From a bacterium (lineage in GTDB: Bacteria; Bdellovibrionota_C; UBA2361; SZUA-149; JAEUWB01): 64,000 nt of DNA. Below are positions 42,929 to 51,705 of this stretch, piece after piece; positions within the stretch are counted from its first letter, which is position 1, and each line of letters starts with the position of its first letter. The translations under genes were made by a program, and so were the position numbers. Under the pieces are notes generated by a model that did no database searches, had not been told where the DNA came from, and saw only the letters and a list, made by a program, of their open reading frames with translations. The stretch is from positions 1-64,000 of the forward strand of contig JAEUWB010000054.1 of NCBI GenBank assembly GCA_016786595.1. The letters are read 5' to 3'.

Positions 42929-43744
42929 ATGAAAAATTTAAAACTTGTATCAAAAGAGAACCGTCCACAATCAATCGTCCAGGTTGGCAAGATTAAAGTC
43001 GGCACTGAACTGGCAATTATTGCAGGGCCCTGCGCTGTTGAATCCGAAGAACAACTTTTAGCTACAGCACGAATCGTTAAGAAGCTTGGAGCGAACATGC
43101 TTCGCGCTGGTGCGTTTAAACCTCGCACCTCGCCCTACTCTTTTCAAGGCTTAGGACTGAAGGGACTGCAAATCCTAGCACGTGCACGCGAAGAAACTGG
43201 ACTGCCGATTGTCACTGAAGTTGTTGACCCGCGCGATGTCACCTGGGTGAGTGAATTTGCTGACGTGCTGCAGATTGGTGCACGTAACATGCAAAACTAT
43301 TCGCTACTGCGTGAAGTCGGGAAAAATTCAAGAGCAGTTTTACTCAAGCGCGGCATGCATTCGACAATTGAAGAATGGCTCAATTGCGCTGAGTATATCC
43401 TCGCTGAGGGTAACCCCAATGTGATTCTCTGCGAACGAGGAATTCGCACCTTTGAGACCTATACACGCAATACTTTAGACCTTAATGCCGTAGCCGCAGC
43501 TCGTGAACTGACACACTTACCAGTAATTGTCGATCCATCTCACGGCACTGGGAAAACATCACTTGTCCCAGCAATGGCTCTAGCCGGCATAGCCGCTGGC
43601 GCGCATGGACTAATTATTGAAGTTCACCATAACCCTGATCTGGCATTGAGCGACAAAGATCAAACCTTGAGTCCGGCACAGTTTGAATCACTAATGCATC
43701 ACGTGCAGAAACTTGCCCCAGCAATTAAAGAAATTCATGGCTGA
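42929..43744 (+). CDS. aroF: 3-deoxy-7-phosphoheptulonate (DAHP) synthase, type I-beta
   Basis: The 271-residue protein lacks an N-terminal regulatory domain and shows IAGPCAVESEEQLLATA, GANMLRAGAFKPRTSPYSFQG, PIVTEVVDPRDV, QIGARNMQNYSLL, LLKRGMHSTIEEW and VDPSHGTGK. These are KDO8P-synthase-like type I-beta features; the Cys and His residues are the probable metal ligands. It condenses PEP and erythrose 4-phosphate, the first step of the shikimate pathway. It is the first gene of the aro-phe operon and overlaps the next gene by 8 nt. Confidence 0.95.
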   Translation: MKNLKLVSKENRPQSIVQVGKIKVGTELAIIAGPCAVESEEQLLATARIVKKLGANMLRAGAFKPRTSPYSFQGLGLKGLQILARAREETGLPIVTEVVDPRDVTWVSEFADVLQIGARNMQNYSLLREVGKNSRAVLLKRGMHSTIEEWLNCAEYILAEGNPNVILCERGIRTFETYTRNTLDLNAVAAARELTHLPVIVDPSHGTGKTSLVPAMALAGIAAGAHGLIIEVHHNPDLALSDKDQTLSPAQFESLMHHVQKLAPAIKEIHG

Positions 43745-45062
43745 AACTAGCAGGACAGAACAAATTATTCTTGGCGTGGTCGGCAAGCCAATTGCCCATA
43801 GCAATAGTCCAGTGATTCATCAGTTGGGATTTAAGCAGGCAAATGTTTGCGGCGCTTCAGTGCGTTTGATCACAGATAGTAGCTTAGAGGCTCTGACTTT
43901 AGCGCGCGAATTAAAGCTTAGTGGGATCAACGTAACTGCACCATATAAAGCCGAACTTGCTAAGCATCTTGGCGCTCAAGAGGTAATTAACACTATCGTC
44001 TTCGACACCAATCAAACGCGCACATATAATACTGACCCTAGTGGAATTATCCGTGCCCTTGAAGAGTGCGAAATTAAAATCAATCGTAAAGTAAAATCTG
44101 CCTTAATTATTGGATCAGGTGGCGCTGCAATTTCTGCCCTAAAGGCGCTCAGCAAAAAAGGTCTCACGCTTAACCTTGCAGCGCGTAACGAGACCGAGCT
44201 CAAGCAACTTGCGGCTGATTATAAAATCGAAAAAAGTTTTAGACTTGAGGACAAGGAACTAACTGAAGCTCTTCAGTCCGTTGATTTAATTTTATCAACC
44301 GTTTCAACTGGAGAGCGCATTATCCCTGCGGCTGCAATTAAGCCCAAACATCTTGTTTTTGATGCTTATTATGCCGCTCCTTCAAGTTTACTGGCAGATG
44401 CTGAAAATGTAGGTGCCACAATTATTCCTCCCCAGACTTGGCTGATTGAACAAGGGCTTGAAGCACTGAAGTGTTTTGGCCTAGAGATTACAGATAAAAA
44501 TCAATTTAAAAGTGACTTTTTTGAAGCGACTCAATTTCGCATTTCCTCAAAGACTTCTACCCCAAAACCACTTGCGCTGATTGGCATGATGGGTTCCGGT
44601 AAAAGTTCTGTGGCAAAAATGCTAGCACAAGTAACAAACAAAACTGCACTCGATCTAGATCAATCGATTACCGACATCGCTGGTAAAAGTATCCCAGAAA
44701 TATTTTCAACCCAAGGTGAAGCCGCTTTTAGACAACTTGAAGAAACCTGCCTCAGCCAGGCACTTCAGCAAAAGCCGGCAATTATTGCCTGTGGTGGTGG
44801 CGTAATTCTTTCAGCTAAAAATCGTAGCCGCTTAATTAAAGAAACTCTACCGATTTGGCTTTATACTGATCAGCAGACAAGTTTGCAGCGCATTAAAAAC
44901 CCCGATTCTCGTCCACTGCTCACAAACGCCGATTTTGCTGAATTATTCAGGCTGAGGCATTTTAACTATGCTCAGACTGCGCACAGCGTGATTGACTCGC
45001 GATCGCGCAACGTCGAAAATATCACGCAAAAAATTTTAGAAGAATACAACCACTACATTTGA
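43737..45062 (+). CDS. aroEK: Fused shikimate dehydrogenase - shikimate kinase
   Basis: The ~441-residue protein joins two pathway enzymes. Residues 1-265 are an AroE domain: GVVGKPIAHSNSPVIHQLGF (shikimate-binding Ser residues), INVTAPYKAELA with the catalytic Lys, the NTDPSG Asp and the NADP loop IGSGGAAISAL. Residues from about 277 are an AroK domain: ALIGMMGSGKSSVAKML (P-loop), LDLDQSITDIAG, ACGGGVILS and DSRPLL. I start at the ATG 43737, inside the DAHP synthase end. A natural aroE-aroK fusion would couple two non-adjacent pathway steps (3-dehydroshikimate reduction, shikimate phosphorylation) that are in fact consecutive. Confidence 0.93.
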   Translation: MAETSRTEQIILGVVGKPIAHSNSPVIHQLGFKQANVCGASVRLITDSSLEALTLARELKLSGINVTAPYKAELAKHLGAQEVINTIVFDTNQTRTYNTDPSGIIRALEECEIKINRKVKSALIIGSGGAAISALKALSKKGLTLNLAARNETELKQLAADYKIEKSFRLEDKELTEALQSVDLILSTVSTGERIIPAAAIKPKHLVFDAYYAAPSSLLADAENVGATIIPPQTWLIEQGLEALKCFGLEITDKNQFKSDFFEATQFRISSKTSTPKPLALIGMMGSGKSSVAKMLAQVTNKTALDLDQSITDIAGKSIPEIFSTQGEAAFRQLEETCLSQALQQKPAIIACGGGVILSAKNRSRLIKETLPIWLYTDQQTSLQRIKNPDSRPLLTNADFAELFRLRHFNYAQTAHSVIDSRSRNVENITQKILEEYNHYI

Positions 45063-45072
45063 GGATTTGACT

Positions 45073-46134
45073 ATGGACGAATTAAAAACGATGCGATCGG
45101 AAATTGACTCTCTTGATCTAGAAGTTGCGCGATTACTTTTAAAGCGCATGGAATATGTAGTGCGCATTAAGCGTTTTAAGGGTGAAAGAATTGAAGACCA
45201 GAATCGTGAATCAGAGGTCATCGATGCAATCAAGCGTGTTTCTTATGGATTACTTGATAGCAATTTTACTACGGAAATGTATGCGCAAATTATGCAGGAG
45301 AGTAAACGCCTCCAAGCTCAGGAGTTAACACTCTGTGGATTTCAGGGCGAACACGGAGCTTACAGCGAGATTGGCGTAAATAGCCTGGGCAAATCCTGGG
45401 TCGCAGTTCCCTGCCCTGAATTTGCCGACGTATTTTCAGGCGTTGAATCAGGCGCAATTGATTACGGAATTATTCCCGTAGAGAATTCAATCGCTGGAGA
45501 AGTTGCCGGTGCAACTGACTTACTAGTGCACACAAATTTGCAGATTGTTTGCGAAGTAGTCGTTCAAGTCAATCATGCTTTAATGTGCTTGCCTGGAACT
45601 GATCACAGAGAAATTCGCACTGTATACTCTCATCCGCAAGCACTTGCTCAGTGTAAGAACTTCTTGTCTCGCAACAAGCTTGAAGCTGAAGCATTTTATG
45701 ATACTGCAGGTTCGGCAATGATGCTCAGACAAAAAAGTCTAAAGGGTACTGCCTGCATCGCCAGCATTCTAGCCGGAAAGCTCTATGGGCTTGAAGTAAT
45801 CAAAGAGGGAATTCAAGACGACAATCCTAATGAAACACGCATGCTTGTCGTCTCTAAACAGCCAAGCGCTGTACCAGGCAATAAATGCACGATTGTCTTT
45901 GGCACCAAAGACGAATCGGGAGCGCTCTTTAAAGCGCTAAAAGCTTTTTCTGAGAATAATATCAATCTAACGCGGATTGAATCCCGACCGAATCGAAGCA
46001 ATCCGGGCACTGTCTTATTTTTGCTCGATTTTATGGGCAACAACCAAGACGGTGCAGTAGCAAAAACTCTCGAGCAGGTAAAAAGCATGTCTACGACTTA
46101 TCGGTTTTTAGGCTGTTATACGAGTGCTAGATAG
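45073..46134 (+). CDS. pheA: Bifunctional chorismate mutase / prephenate dehydratase
   Basis: The ~353-residue protein has an AroQ-type chorismate mutase helix bundle (about 1-88), a prephenate dehydratase domain (about 90-270; GFQGEHGAYSEIGV, IDYGIIPVENSIAGEV, NETRM as a variant of the usual TRF motif) and a C-terminal ACT domain with INLTRIESRP, where phenylalanine feedback usually binds. It makes phenylpyruvate from chorismate. The ATG at 45073 has GAGG 8 nt upstream; a TTG at 45067 is less likely. It follows the fused aroE-aroK gene by 10 nt. Confidence 0.94.
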   Translation: MDELKTMRSEIDSLDLEVARLLLKRMEYVVRIKRFKGERIEDQNRESEVIDAIKRVSYGLLDSNFTTEMYAQIMQESKRLQAQELTLCGFQGEHGAYSEIGVNSLGKSWVAVPCPEFADVFSGVESGAIDYGIIPVENSIAGEVAGATDLLVHTNLQIVCEVVVQVNHALMCLPGTDHREIRTVYSHPQALAQCKNFLSRNKLEAEAFYDTAGSAMMLRQKSLKGTACIASILAGKLYGLEVIKEGIQDDNPNETRMLVVSKQPSAVPGNKCTIVFGTKDESGALFKALKAFSENNINLTRIESRPNRSNPGTVLFLLDFMGNNQDGAVAKTLEQVKSMSTTYRFLGCYTSAR

Positions 46135-46145
46135 CTTGGCTACTG

Positions 46146-49100
46146 TTAACTACTGAGACGTTTGGCTGCGAGCTCGCGAATCGCTTGCAAATCAACCTTA
46201 CCGCTACCCAGAATCGGTATAGCATCAACACAGATAAAATCCCGGGCAGCTGGAATCCACAAATTCGGCACTTGTGATTCGCGAAGTTTCGCTAGTACTG
46301 CCTCAGGATTTATTTCTTGAGTATGAACTACAACTAGCCTTTCGCCGCGTTTGTCGTCTGGTAGCGCGGTAACTACTAACGATCCACTACTAATACCATC
46401 GAGCATTAATTCTTCTAGGCGTTCCAGTGGAACCATTTCTCCACCAATTTTCGCAAAGCGCGATAGCCTACCAGCTAAGTGAATAAATCCATCTGCATCG
46501 ATATATGCGATGTCTCCCGTAGAATACCAGCCATCAATTAAGACTTGGGCAGTTTTGAACTCATCACCTTCGTAACCGAGAAAAACATTAGGCCCCTTAA
46601 CTAATAACAGTCCTGGAGTATCTAGTGGTAAATCTAAAAAAGTCTCCGGGTCAACTACCTTAGCAACAACTCCTGGTAGTGGATGGCCAACCGACCCAGC
46701 TTTATGTCCAATTTGCCTTAAACCTTCCGATTCGTAATTCGGCACATTCAAGGCAACAACTGGAGCAAGTTCGGTTGCACCGTATCCTTCAAAAGGTTCA
46801 ATCCCTAGGATGCTTTTTGTTTCTTCACGTAACGACTGATGTAGTTTTTCCGCTCCAACAATAATTAAGCGTAACGACGATAACTCTTCCTTGGTGTATT
46901 TCTTAAGATATTGTCGTAAAAATGTTGGCGTCGCTAAAAGTATGGTTGAGCGCTTTTCCGTTAAGATCTTGCCAATGCCATCAAAGGGACTTGCTGCATA
47001 GCTGACTGGTAAGTCCTTTAAAATTGGCAAAAGAAATGTCGCACTAAAACCTAGTGCATGAAAAATTGGCAATACTCCCAGCATCGAGTCCGTATGCTTC
47101 AAGTCTACTACCTCAGAAATTGCATCGACGTTAGAAAGAAGATTTCGATGCGAAAGCATTACCCCCTTAGGCATCCCCGAACTACCACTAGTCAGCAACA
47201 TAATCGCCAGATCATCAGGCTTAAGCTGCTTAGCTATTTGTGGTCGAAATAAACTAGGTGTAGCTTTTAGCGCTAGTTCTAGAAGAAAAATTGAAAATTT
47301 ACCAGATTTGGTTTTTACAATAGCTGTAAGGATTTCACCAACATCCTGGTAATTACTAAAATCCTTCCAAGCAATTTTTCTCAAAAAAAGACTACTTGAG
47401 AATACGCGCGAAATACCGAAACGTTTAATTAAGGCCTCACACATTGCCTCCGGGAAAGTGTAGTTTAGATTAATCGGAATGGCTCCGGTGATTAAGCAAG
47501 CGATATTTGCGATAATCGAGGCAGGCCCAGGTGGTAATAAAATGCCGACACGCTCTTTGGGCTGAAGCTTAGTCTTTAATTTCCGAGAAAAAATTCGCGC
47601 TAAAGCATAAACCCTAACCCCACTAAGTGGCTCATTTGCGCCGTCGCTAATCGCATAGCGCTTACTTGAAACCAATGCTTGATAAATTCGTGCCGGTAGC
47701 GTGCCTAAATCCTCACGCACTTTGCGCGACTCAGAACCAAGCTCTAAAACAGACTTCCTTACTGCGCCCGGCTTACTATCGGCAGGAATAGGGTTACCAA
47801 AATTAACAGTCACCGGATAAGGAAAGCGCCGAGGCTTCTTAAAAAAGAATTTCCCTCCAGCAAAACTAAAAACACTGCCCCAGAGCTGATCCAAATAGAC
47901 CGGAATAATCTTAGCATCAACCCCTTTCATAATGCGCGTAAAGCCATCTTGAAACGGCAAGGTAGTCCCAATCCGCGTAATTGCACCTTCAGCAAAAATG
48001 CAGACTAGATCGCCCTGCTCAATGTATTCACGGGCAGTTTTAAGCGACTGCACAAGGGATTTTGGGCCATCTGTAGTAGAAATTGGAATTGCCTTCATCG
48101 TCTTTGCGCCAAGCGAGACTGGAAAAGTTTCATAGATCGGACGATAAATCAGGAAACGGATCGGACGATGTACCGCGCCAAGCAAAAGCAGTGGGTCGAC
48201 AAAGGAAGTGTGATTACAAACTAGTAGCGCACCGCCAGTTTCCGGAATGTTTGCTGAGCCATAAACCCTGACACGATAAATCGTATGCGTCAGAATCCAA
48301 TTTAATGTCCGCAAAACCGATTCCGGAATAATTTTAATGATTAGAATAGTCACCAACAATGCGCCTACAGCAATCGCTAGAAAAATGTGCCGCGCATCGA
48401 TACCTGAAAACCCAAAGCTATGCGGCAAATCAATACAAAGCCAGGGGATAAAGGAGGCAACAAGCATAAAGATAAAAGATAAAGCATTATTCAGCGAAAG
48501 ATAGCGGCCACGCTTAGCGGCAGGACTGTTGTGTTGAAAATAAGCATTCAGCGGAACGACAAAAAATCCCCCACTAAAGCCCACCAAAAAAACCCACGGG
48601 TATGGCACAGTCGGAAAAACTGCGAGGCAGAAATTCCAAAAGGCCATTCCTACTCCACCGAGCGGGACAAGACCTAAATTATAGCTTCCCTGCGTTAACA
48701 CTCCGGCAACGACACTGCCGCTACCGATACCAATTGCCAGCGCCGTATAGAGCAAGGCGATTTCAGCATCAGGCAAATTGAGCACATTTTTTGCCATTAG
48801 CAGCAAAGTGACATCAAAAGCGGTTGCTACAAAAAAGAAATAAATCATCGCCCAAAGTACTAAGTGTAAAGAGCGATTATTTCTGATCTCCTTCCAAGTT
48901 TGCCCCATGCCTGTTAGGGGATTGAAGGGAAAGCGCACATCTTCGGCTTGCGATCGTGTGAGTGGAATTAATAAGCTACTGATCAACCCACTCAGCGCAA
49001 TGACTACAACGATTGTCGCAGAAATTCCCAAACCACTTCCATGACTTCTTGTGGCAGCACCCAAGACAGTGCCGAGCAGACTTGCCAAGAATGTCCAAAA

Positions 49101-49565
49101 TTCAAGATAGCCATTGGCCCGCGAGAGCTTATCGCTGGAGACAATTTCAGGAATGATGCCATATTTACAGGGACTAAAAACAGCACTATGCAAGCCCAAG
49201 AGAAAACACATTAAGAGCAAGCCTTCAACATGTTTCGTCACCAGAAATGGAACCGCAAATGCAGCCAGAAGAATTTCTATAACTTTCGTAAAGCGAATAA
49301 TTTTTGTCTTGGAAAAACGGTCCGCAAAATAGCCCATTTGCGCGGCAAAAATGATGAACGGTAACACCAAAAGTGCTCGCGCCAGACCAACTAAAAATGA
49401 CTGCCGCGTCGGGTCGGTGACAGTGTCAGCGATTAAAAGTGTAACTATTAATTTAAAGAAACTATCATTCAAGCCACCTAAAAATTGCGTAGCCATCAGC
49501 GCAGAAAACCCTCGTCCGAGTTTTTCACTGCTTTGCTGCTTGGGCAAATCTGGACTAGCGTGCAT
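46146..49565 (-). CDS. Fused LplT-type transporter / PlsC acyltransferase / acyl-ACP synthetase (Aas)
   Basis: The 1139-residue protein has three parts. Residues 1-430 form a 12-helix MFS transporter (FSALMATQFLGGLNDSFFKLIV at the start, as in LplT). Residues about 435-640 are a PlsC-type acyltransferase with NHTSFVDPLLLLGA and FAEGAITR. Residues about 650-1139 are an AMP-binding acyl-ACP synthetase with LLTSGSSGMPKGVMLSHRN and YSTGDIAYID. In E. coli LplT and Aas are separate; together they flip and re-acylate lysophospholipids at the inner membrane. The fusion is known in some bacteria. It converges on pheA with an 11-nt gap and overlaps the preceding gene by 11 nt. Confidence 0.93.
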   Translation of the reverse strand: MHASPDLPKQQSSEKLGRGFSALMATQFLGGLNDSFFKLIVTLLIADTVTDPTRQSFLVGLARALLVLPFIIFAAQMGYFADRFSKTKIIRFTKVIEILLAAFAVPFLVTKHVEGLLLMCFLLGLHSAVFSPCKYGIIPEIVSSDKLSRANGYLEFWTFLASLLGTVLGAATRSHGSGLGISATIVVVIALSGLISSLLIPLTRSQAEDVRFPFNPLTGMGQTWKEIRNNRSLHLVLWAMIYFFFVATAFDVTLLLMAKNVLNLPDAEIALLYTALAIGIGSGSVVAGVLTQGSYNLGLVPLGGVGMAFWNFCLAVFPTVPYPWVFLVGFSGGFFVVPLNAYFQHNSPAAKRGRYLSLNNALSFIFMLVASFIPWLCIDLPHSFGFSGIDARHIFLAIAVGALLVTILIIKIIPESVLRTLNWILTHTIYRVRVYGSANIPETGGALLVCNHTSFVDPLLLLGAVHRPIRFLIYRPIYETFPVSLGAKTMKAIPISTTDGPKSLVQSLKTAREYIEQGDLVCIFAEGAITRIGTTLPFQDGFTRIMKGVDAKIIPVYLDQLWGSVFSFAGGKFFFKKPRRFPYPVTVNFGNPIPADSKPGAVRKSVLELGSESRKVREDLGTLPARIYQALVSSKRYAISDGANEPLSGVRVYALARIFSRKLKTKLQPKERVGILLPPGPASIIANIACLITGAIPINLNYTFPEAMCEALIKRFGISRVFSSSLFLRKIAWKDFSNYQDVGEILTAIVKTKSGKFSIFLLELALKATPSLFRPQIAKQLKPDDLAIMLLTSGSSGMPKGVMLSHRNLLSNVDAISEVVDLKHTDSMLGVLPIFHALGFSATFLLPILKDLPVSYAASPFDGIGKILTEKRSTILLATPTFLRQYLKKYTKEELSSLRLIIVGAEKLHQSLREETKSILGIEPFEGYGATELAPVVALNVPNYESEGLRQIGHKAGSVGHPLPGVVAKVVDPETFLDLPLDTPGLLLVKGPNVFLGYEGDEFKTAQVLIDGWYSTGDIAYIDADGFIHLAGRLSRFAKIGGEMVPLERLEELMLDGISSGSLVVTALPDDKRGERLVVVHTQEINPEAVLAKLRESQVPNLWIPAARDFICVDAIPILGSGKVDLQAIRELAAKRLSS

Positions 49566-50946
49566 TGGTCGTTAGATATCTCACCACATCAATTTCACAG
49601 AGCACACCGATGATTTTATCTCCGTCCTTGACGATCGCTGCATTACCGCTCTCGAAAATTCCTTCGAGTCGATGCAGTGAATCAGCTGGCGAAACGATGC
49701 CTTGAATTGGACGAGCAACATGAGAAATTGGCTGGTCGGCTTTAATTTTACCCTGCACGAGTGCATGCAGGATATCGATTTCATGAATAATACGCGTAGC
49801 TGCGTCTCCTGACTCACGAATCGGCATCTGCGAAATTCCGAGCTGATTGAGTCGCGCCGCAACTTCTCCGAGAGTCTCATGCTCAGCCGCAAATTCAACT
49901 CCTCGGCCTTTATGATTTAAAACATCGTTAACTGTGCCCGATCCGCGATCCTCCTCGAGAAATCCATGGTCCTTCATCCACTGGTCATTAAAACATTTAC
50001 TAACATAACGATCCCCAGAATCAGGCAGTAATACGACAATTGTCTTACCCGCACCTACCTCAGCTGCAAGTTCTAGCGCTGTATGGATGGCAGTCCCGGC
50101 AGAACCGCCGACAAAAATTCCTTCTTCTCGACAGAGCCTGCGCGCGGCGACAAAAGACTGTTGATCGGTTACAGGGCGCACCTCATGAATCACACTAAAA
50201 TCTAAAACTTTAGGCACAAAATCCTGACCAATCCCTTCAACTTTGTAGGCTTGTGCCTCAGGAATATTTTTCTCTTGGCGATGAATCGCGCCAAGTACAC
50301 TGCCCACCGGATCAGCACAAACTACTTTAACAGTTTTACCCGTGGCCTTGGATTTATCGCGCAAAAATCTACCGACTCCAGTGACTGTTCCACCAGTTCC
50401 AATGCCGGCGACAAAATAATCTAACTTACCGTCAGTTTGCTCCCAGATTTCTGGGCCAGTAGTTTCATAATGGATTACCGGATTATCGGGATTATCGTAT
50501 TGATTCATGTACATCGCGCTGGGGGTTTCTTTAACAATTCTTTTCGCGACGTTTTTATAAAAGTCTGGAGAATCATGCCCAGCGGAAGCTGGGGTGACAA
50601 TTACTTCCGCTCCATAGGCGCGGAGCATATTGATTTTTTCTTGGCTCATTTTATCGGGGATCGTAATCATGCACTTATAGCCGCGCACTGCAGCCATCAT
50701 CGCCAAGCCTAGGCCTGTATTTCCTGATGTGGCTTCAACCAAAGTGCTGATTCCAGGTTTTAACTCGCCACGCTTTTCCGCCATTTTGACTAAATGACAG
50801 GCCATACGATCTTTTACCGAGCCGCCAGGATTTAGTGATTCAATTTTGACAAGCACGTCGGCCATTCCTGGACGCACTAAACGATTGAGCCTCACTAATG
50901 GAGTTTCACCAACTGCATCAAGGATTGAACTTAATATTTTTTTCAT
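49555..50946 (-). CDS. Cystathionine beta-synthase (PLP enzyme with CBS-domain pair)
   Basis: The 463-residue protein has a fold-type II PLP core: NPGGSVKDRMACHL with the cofactor Lys, VEATSGNTGLGLAMMAA, VAGIGTGGTVTGVGRFL and GGSAGTA. A pair of CBS domains (about 335-463) follows, as in eukaryotic-type cystathionine beta-synthase. It would condense serine with homocysteine, linking to ahcY, which releases homocysteine. A cysteine-synthase activity cannot be excluded. It overlaps the upstream membrane protein gene by 4 nt. Confidence 0.9.
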   Translation of the reverse strand: MKKILSSILDAVGETPLVRLNRLVRPGMADVLVKIESLNPGGSVKDRMACHLVKMAEKRGELKPGISTLVEATSGNTGLGLAMMAAVRGYKCMITIPDKMSQEKINMLRAYGAEVIVTPASAGHDSPDFYKNVAKRIVKETPSAMYMNQYDNPDNPVIHYETTGPEIWEQTDGKLDYFVAGIGTGGTVTGVGRFLRDKSKATGKTVKVVCADPVGSVLGAIHRQEKNIPEAQAYKVEGIGQDFVPKVLDFSVIHEVRPVTDQQSFVAARRLCREEGIFVGGSAGTAIHTALELAAEVGAGKTIVVLLPDSGDRYVSKCFNDQWMKDHGFLEEDRGSGTVNDVLNHKGRGVEFAAEHETLGEVAARLNQLGISQMPIRESGDAATRIIHEIDILHALVQGKIKADQPISHVARPIQGIVSPADSLHRLEGIFESGNAAIVKDGDKIIGVLCEIDVVRYLTTNAR

Positions 50947-51344
50947 CTTCGAATATCTGCTTCAACATTAATATCAAATGGGAAAACATATAATACTTGA
51001 TAGTGTTGACCCACCTGAATATCAAAAATTTCTTCGTACTTTAAGCTGAGCTTAATATTATTATATGAACGATTAATCCGCAGTGCCTCTTTCGGCTTGG
51101 CTATTGGAATGCCTAATTCTACAATTCGTTCAGAAACGTTTTTTCTAATTTCAGAATCAGTAAATTCATCGGCCTTACGTGCCTGAGCAATCATTAAGCC
51201 TTCAACTTCCCAATAGCGATCGTAAATCGGGAAAACTCTAAAGCCAATATAAATCAAAGCAGCAGCAAGCAGTCCCCAAAGGACTAGACCGATTGAAACT
51301 CCACCATGAGTATTACTTAAAAAAGGGTTACGGTTGTCTTTCAT
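50943..51344 (-). CDS. Small inner-membrane protein, DUF4845-like
   Basis: The 133-residue protein has one N-terminal membrane helix (VSIGLVLWGLLAAALIYIGF, about 16-35) and a small periplasmic domain of about 90 residues containing NVSERIVELGIP and a final beta-hairpin (FPFDINVEADIRR). Proteins of this shape are annotated DUF4845; I did not verify the assignment. Function unknown. Its stop overlaps the cystathionine beta-synthase start by 4 nt (ATGA type). Confidence 0.65.
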   Translation of the reverse strand: MKDNRNPFLSNTHGGVSIGLVLWGLLAAALIYIGFRVFPIYDRYWEVEGLMIAQARKADEFTDSEIRKNVSERIVELGIPIAKPKEALRINRSYNNIKLSLKYEEIFDIQVGQHYQVLYVFPFDINVEADIRR

Positions 51345-51375
51345 AGTTTTTCAATTCTATATATAGTATTATCGT

Positions 51376-51705
51376 ATGAAAGCTCCACAACTTTTACTTA
51401 TTGCTTTACTTTTCTCGATAGTGGGTATCGGCAATATTCTTGTCGGTTATAGCAAACTGGGCGAAATTGAACTAATTAATACTGAAACTAGCACTATGCC
51501 TAGTAAAAATTTATCAACCCTCGAACGTTTGGATTTGGCTCAGACTTTTCCAAGTAGCGTGGGCAGTGACAATTTGAAATCCATGGTTCGCTCTGAACTA
51601 TATGGAACAGGTATTTTGGGTGGTCAGATTTTCTTAGTTTTTGGTGGGCTAATCTTCATTGCGGGTCTCTTCAAGCGTCAGCATCAAGGTCCCAAAGATA
51701 GCTAG
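51376..51705 (+). CDS. Small protein with two membrane helices
   Basis: The 109-residue product has hydrophobic helices at about 5-24 and 79-99 around a soluble loop of about 55 residues rich in Thr/Ser/Leu. I recognise no family. The ATG is preceded by an AT-rich region without a clear ribosome-binding site. Its last 57 nt overlap the end of the ComEC gene tail to tail. It may be genuine given its helices, but support is limited. Confidence 0.5.
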   Translation: MKAPQLLLIALLFSIVGIGNILVGYSKLGEIELINTETSTMPSKNLSTLERLDLAQTFPSSVGSDNLKSMVRSELYGTGILGGQIFLVFGGLIFIAGLFKRQHQGPKDS

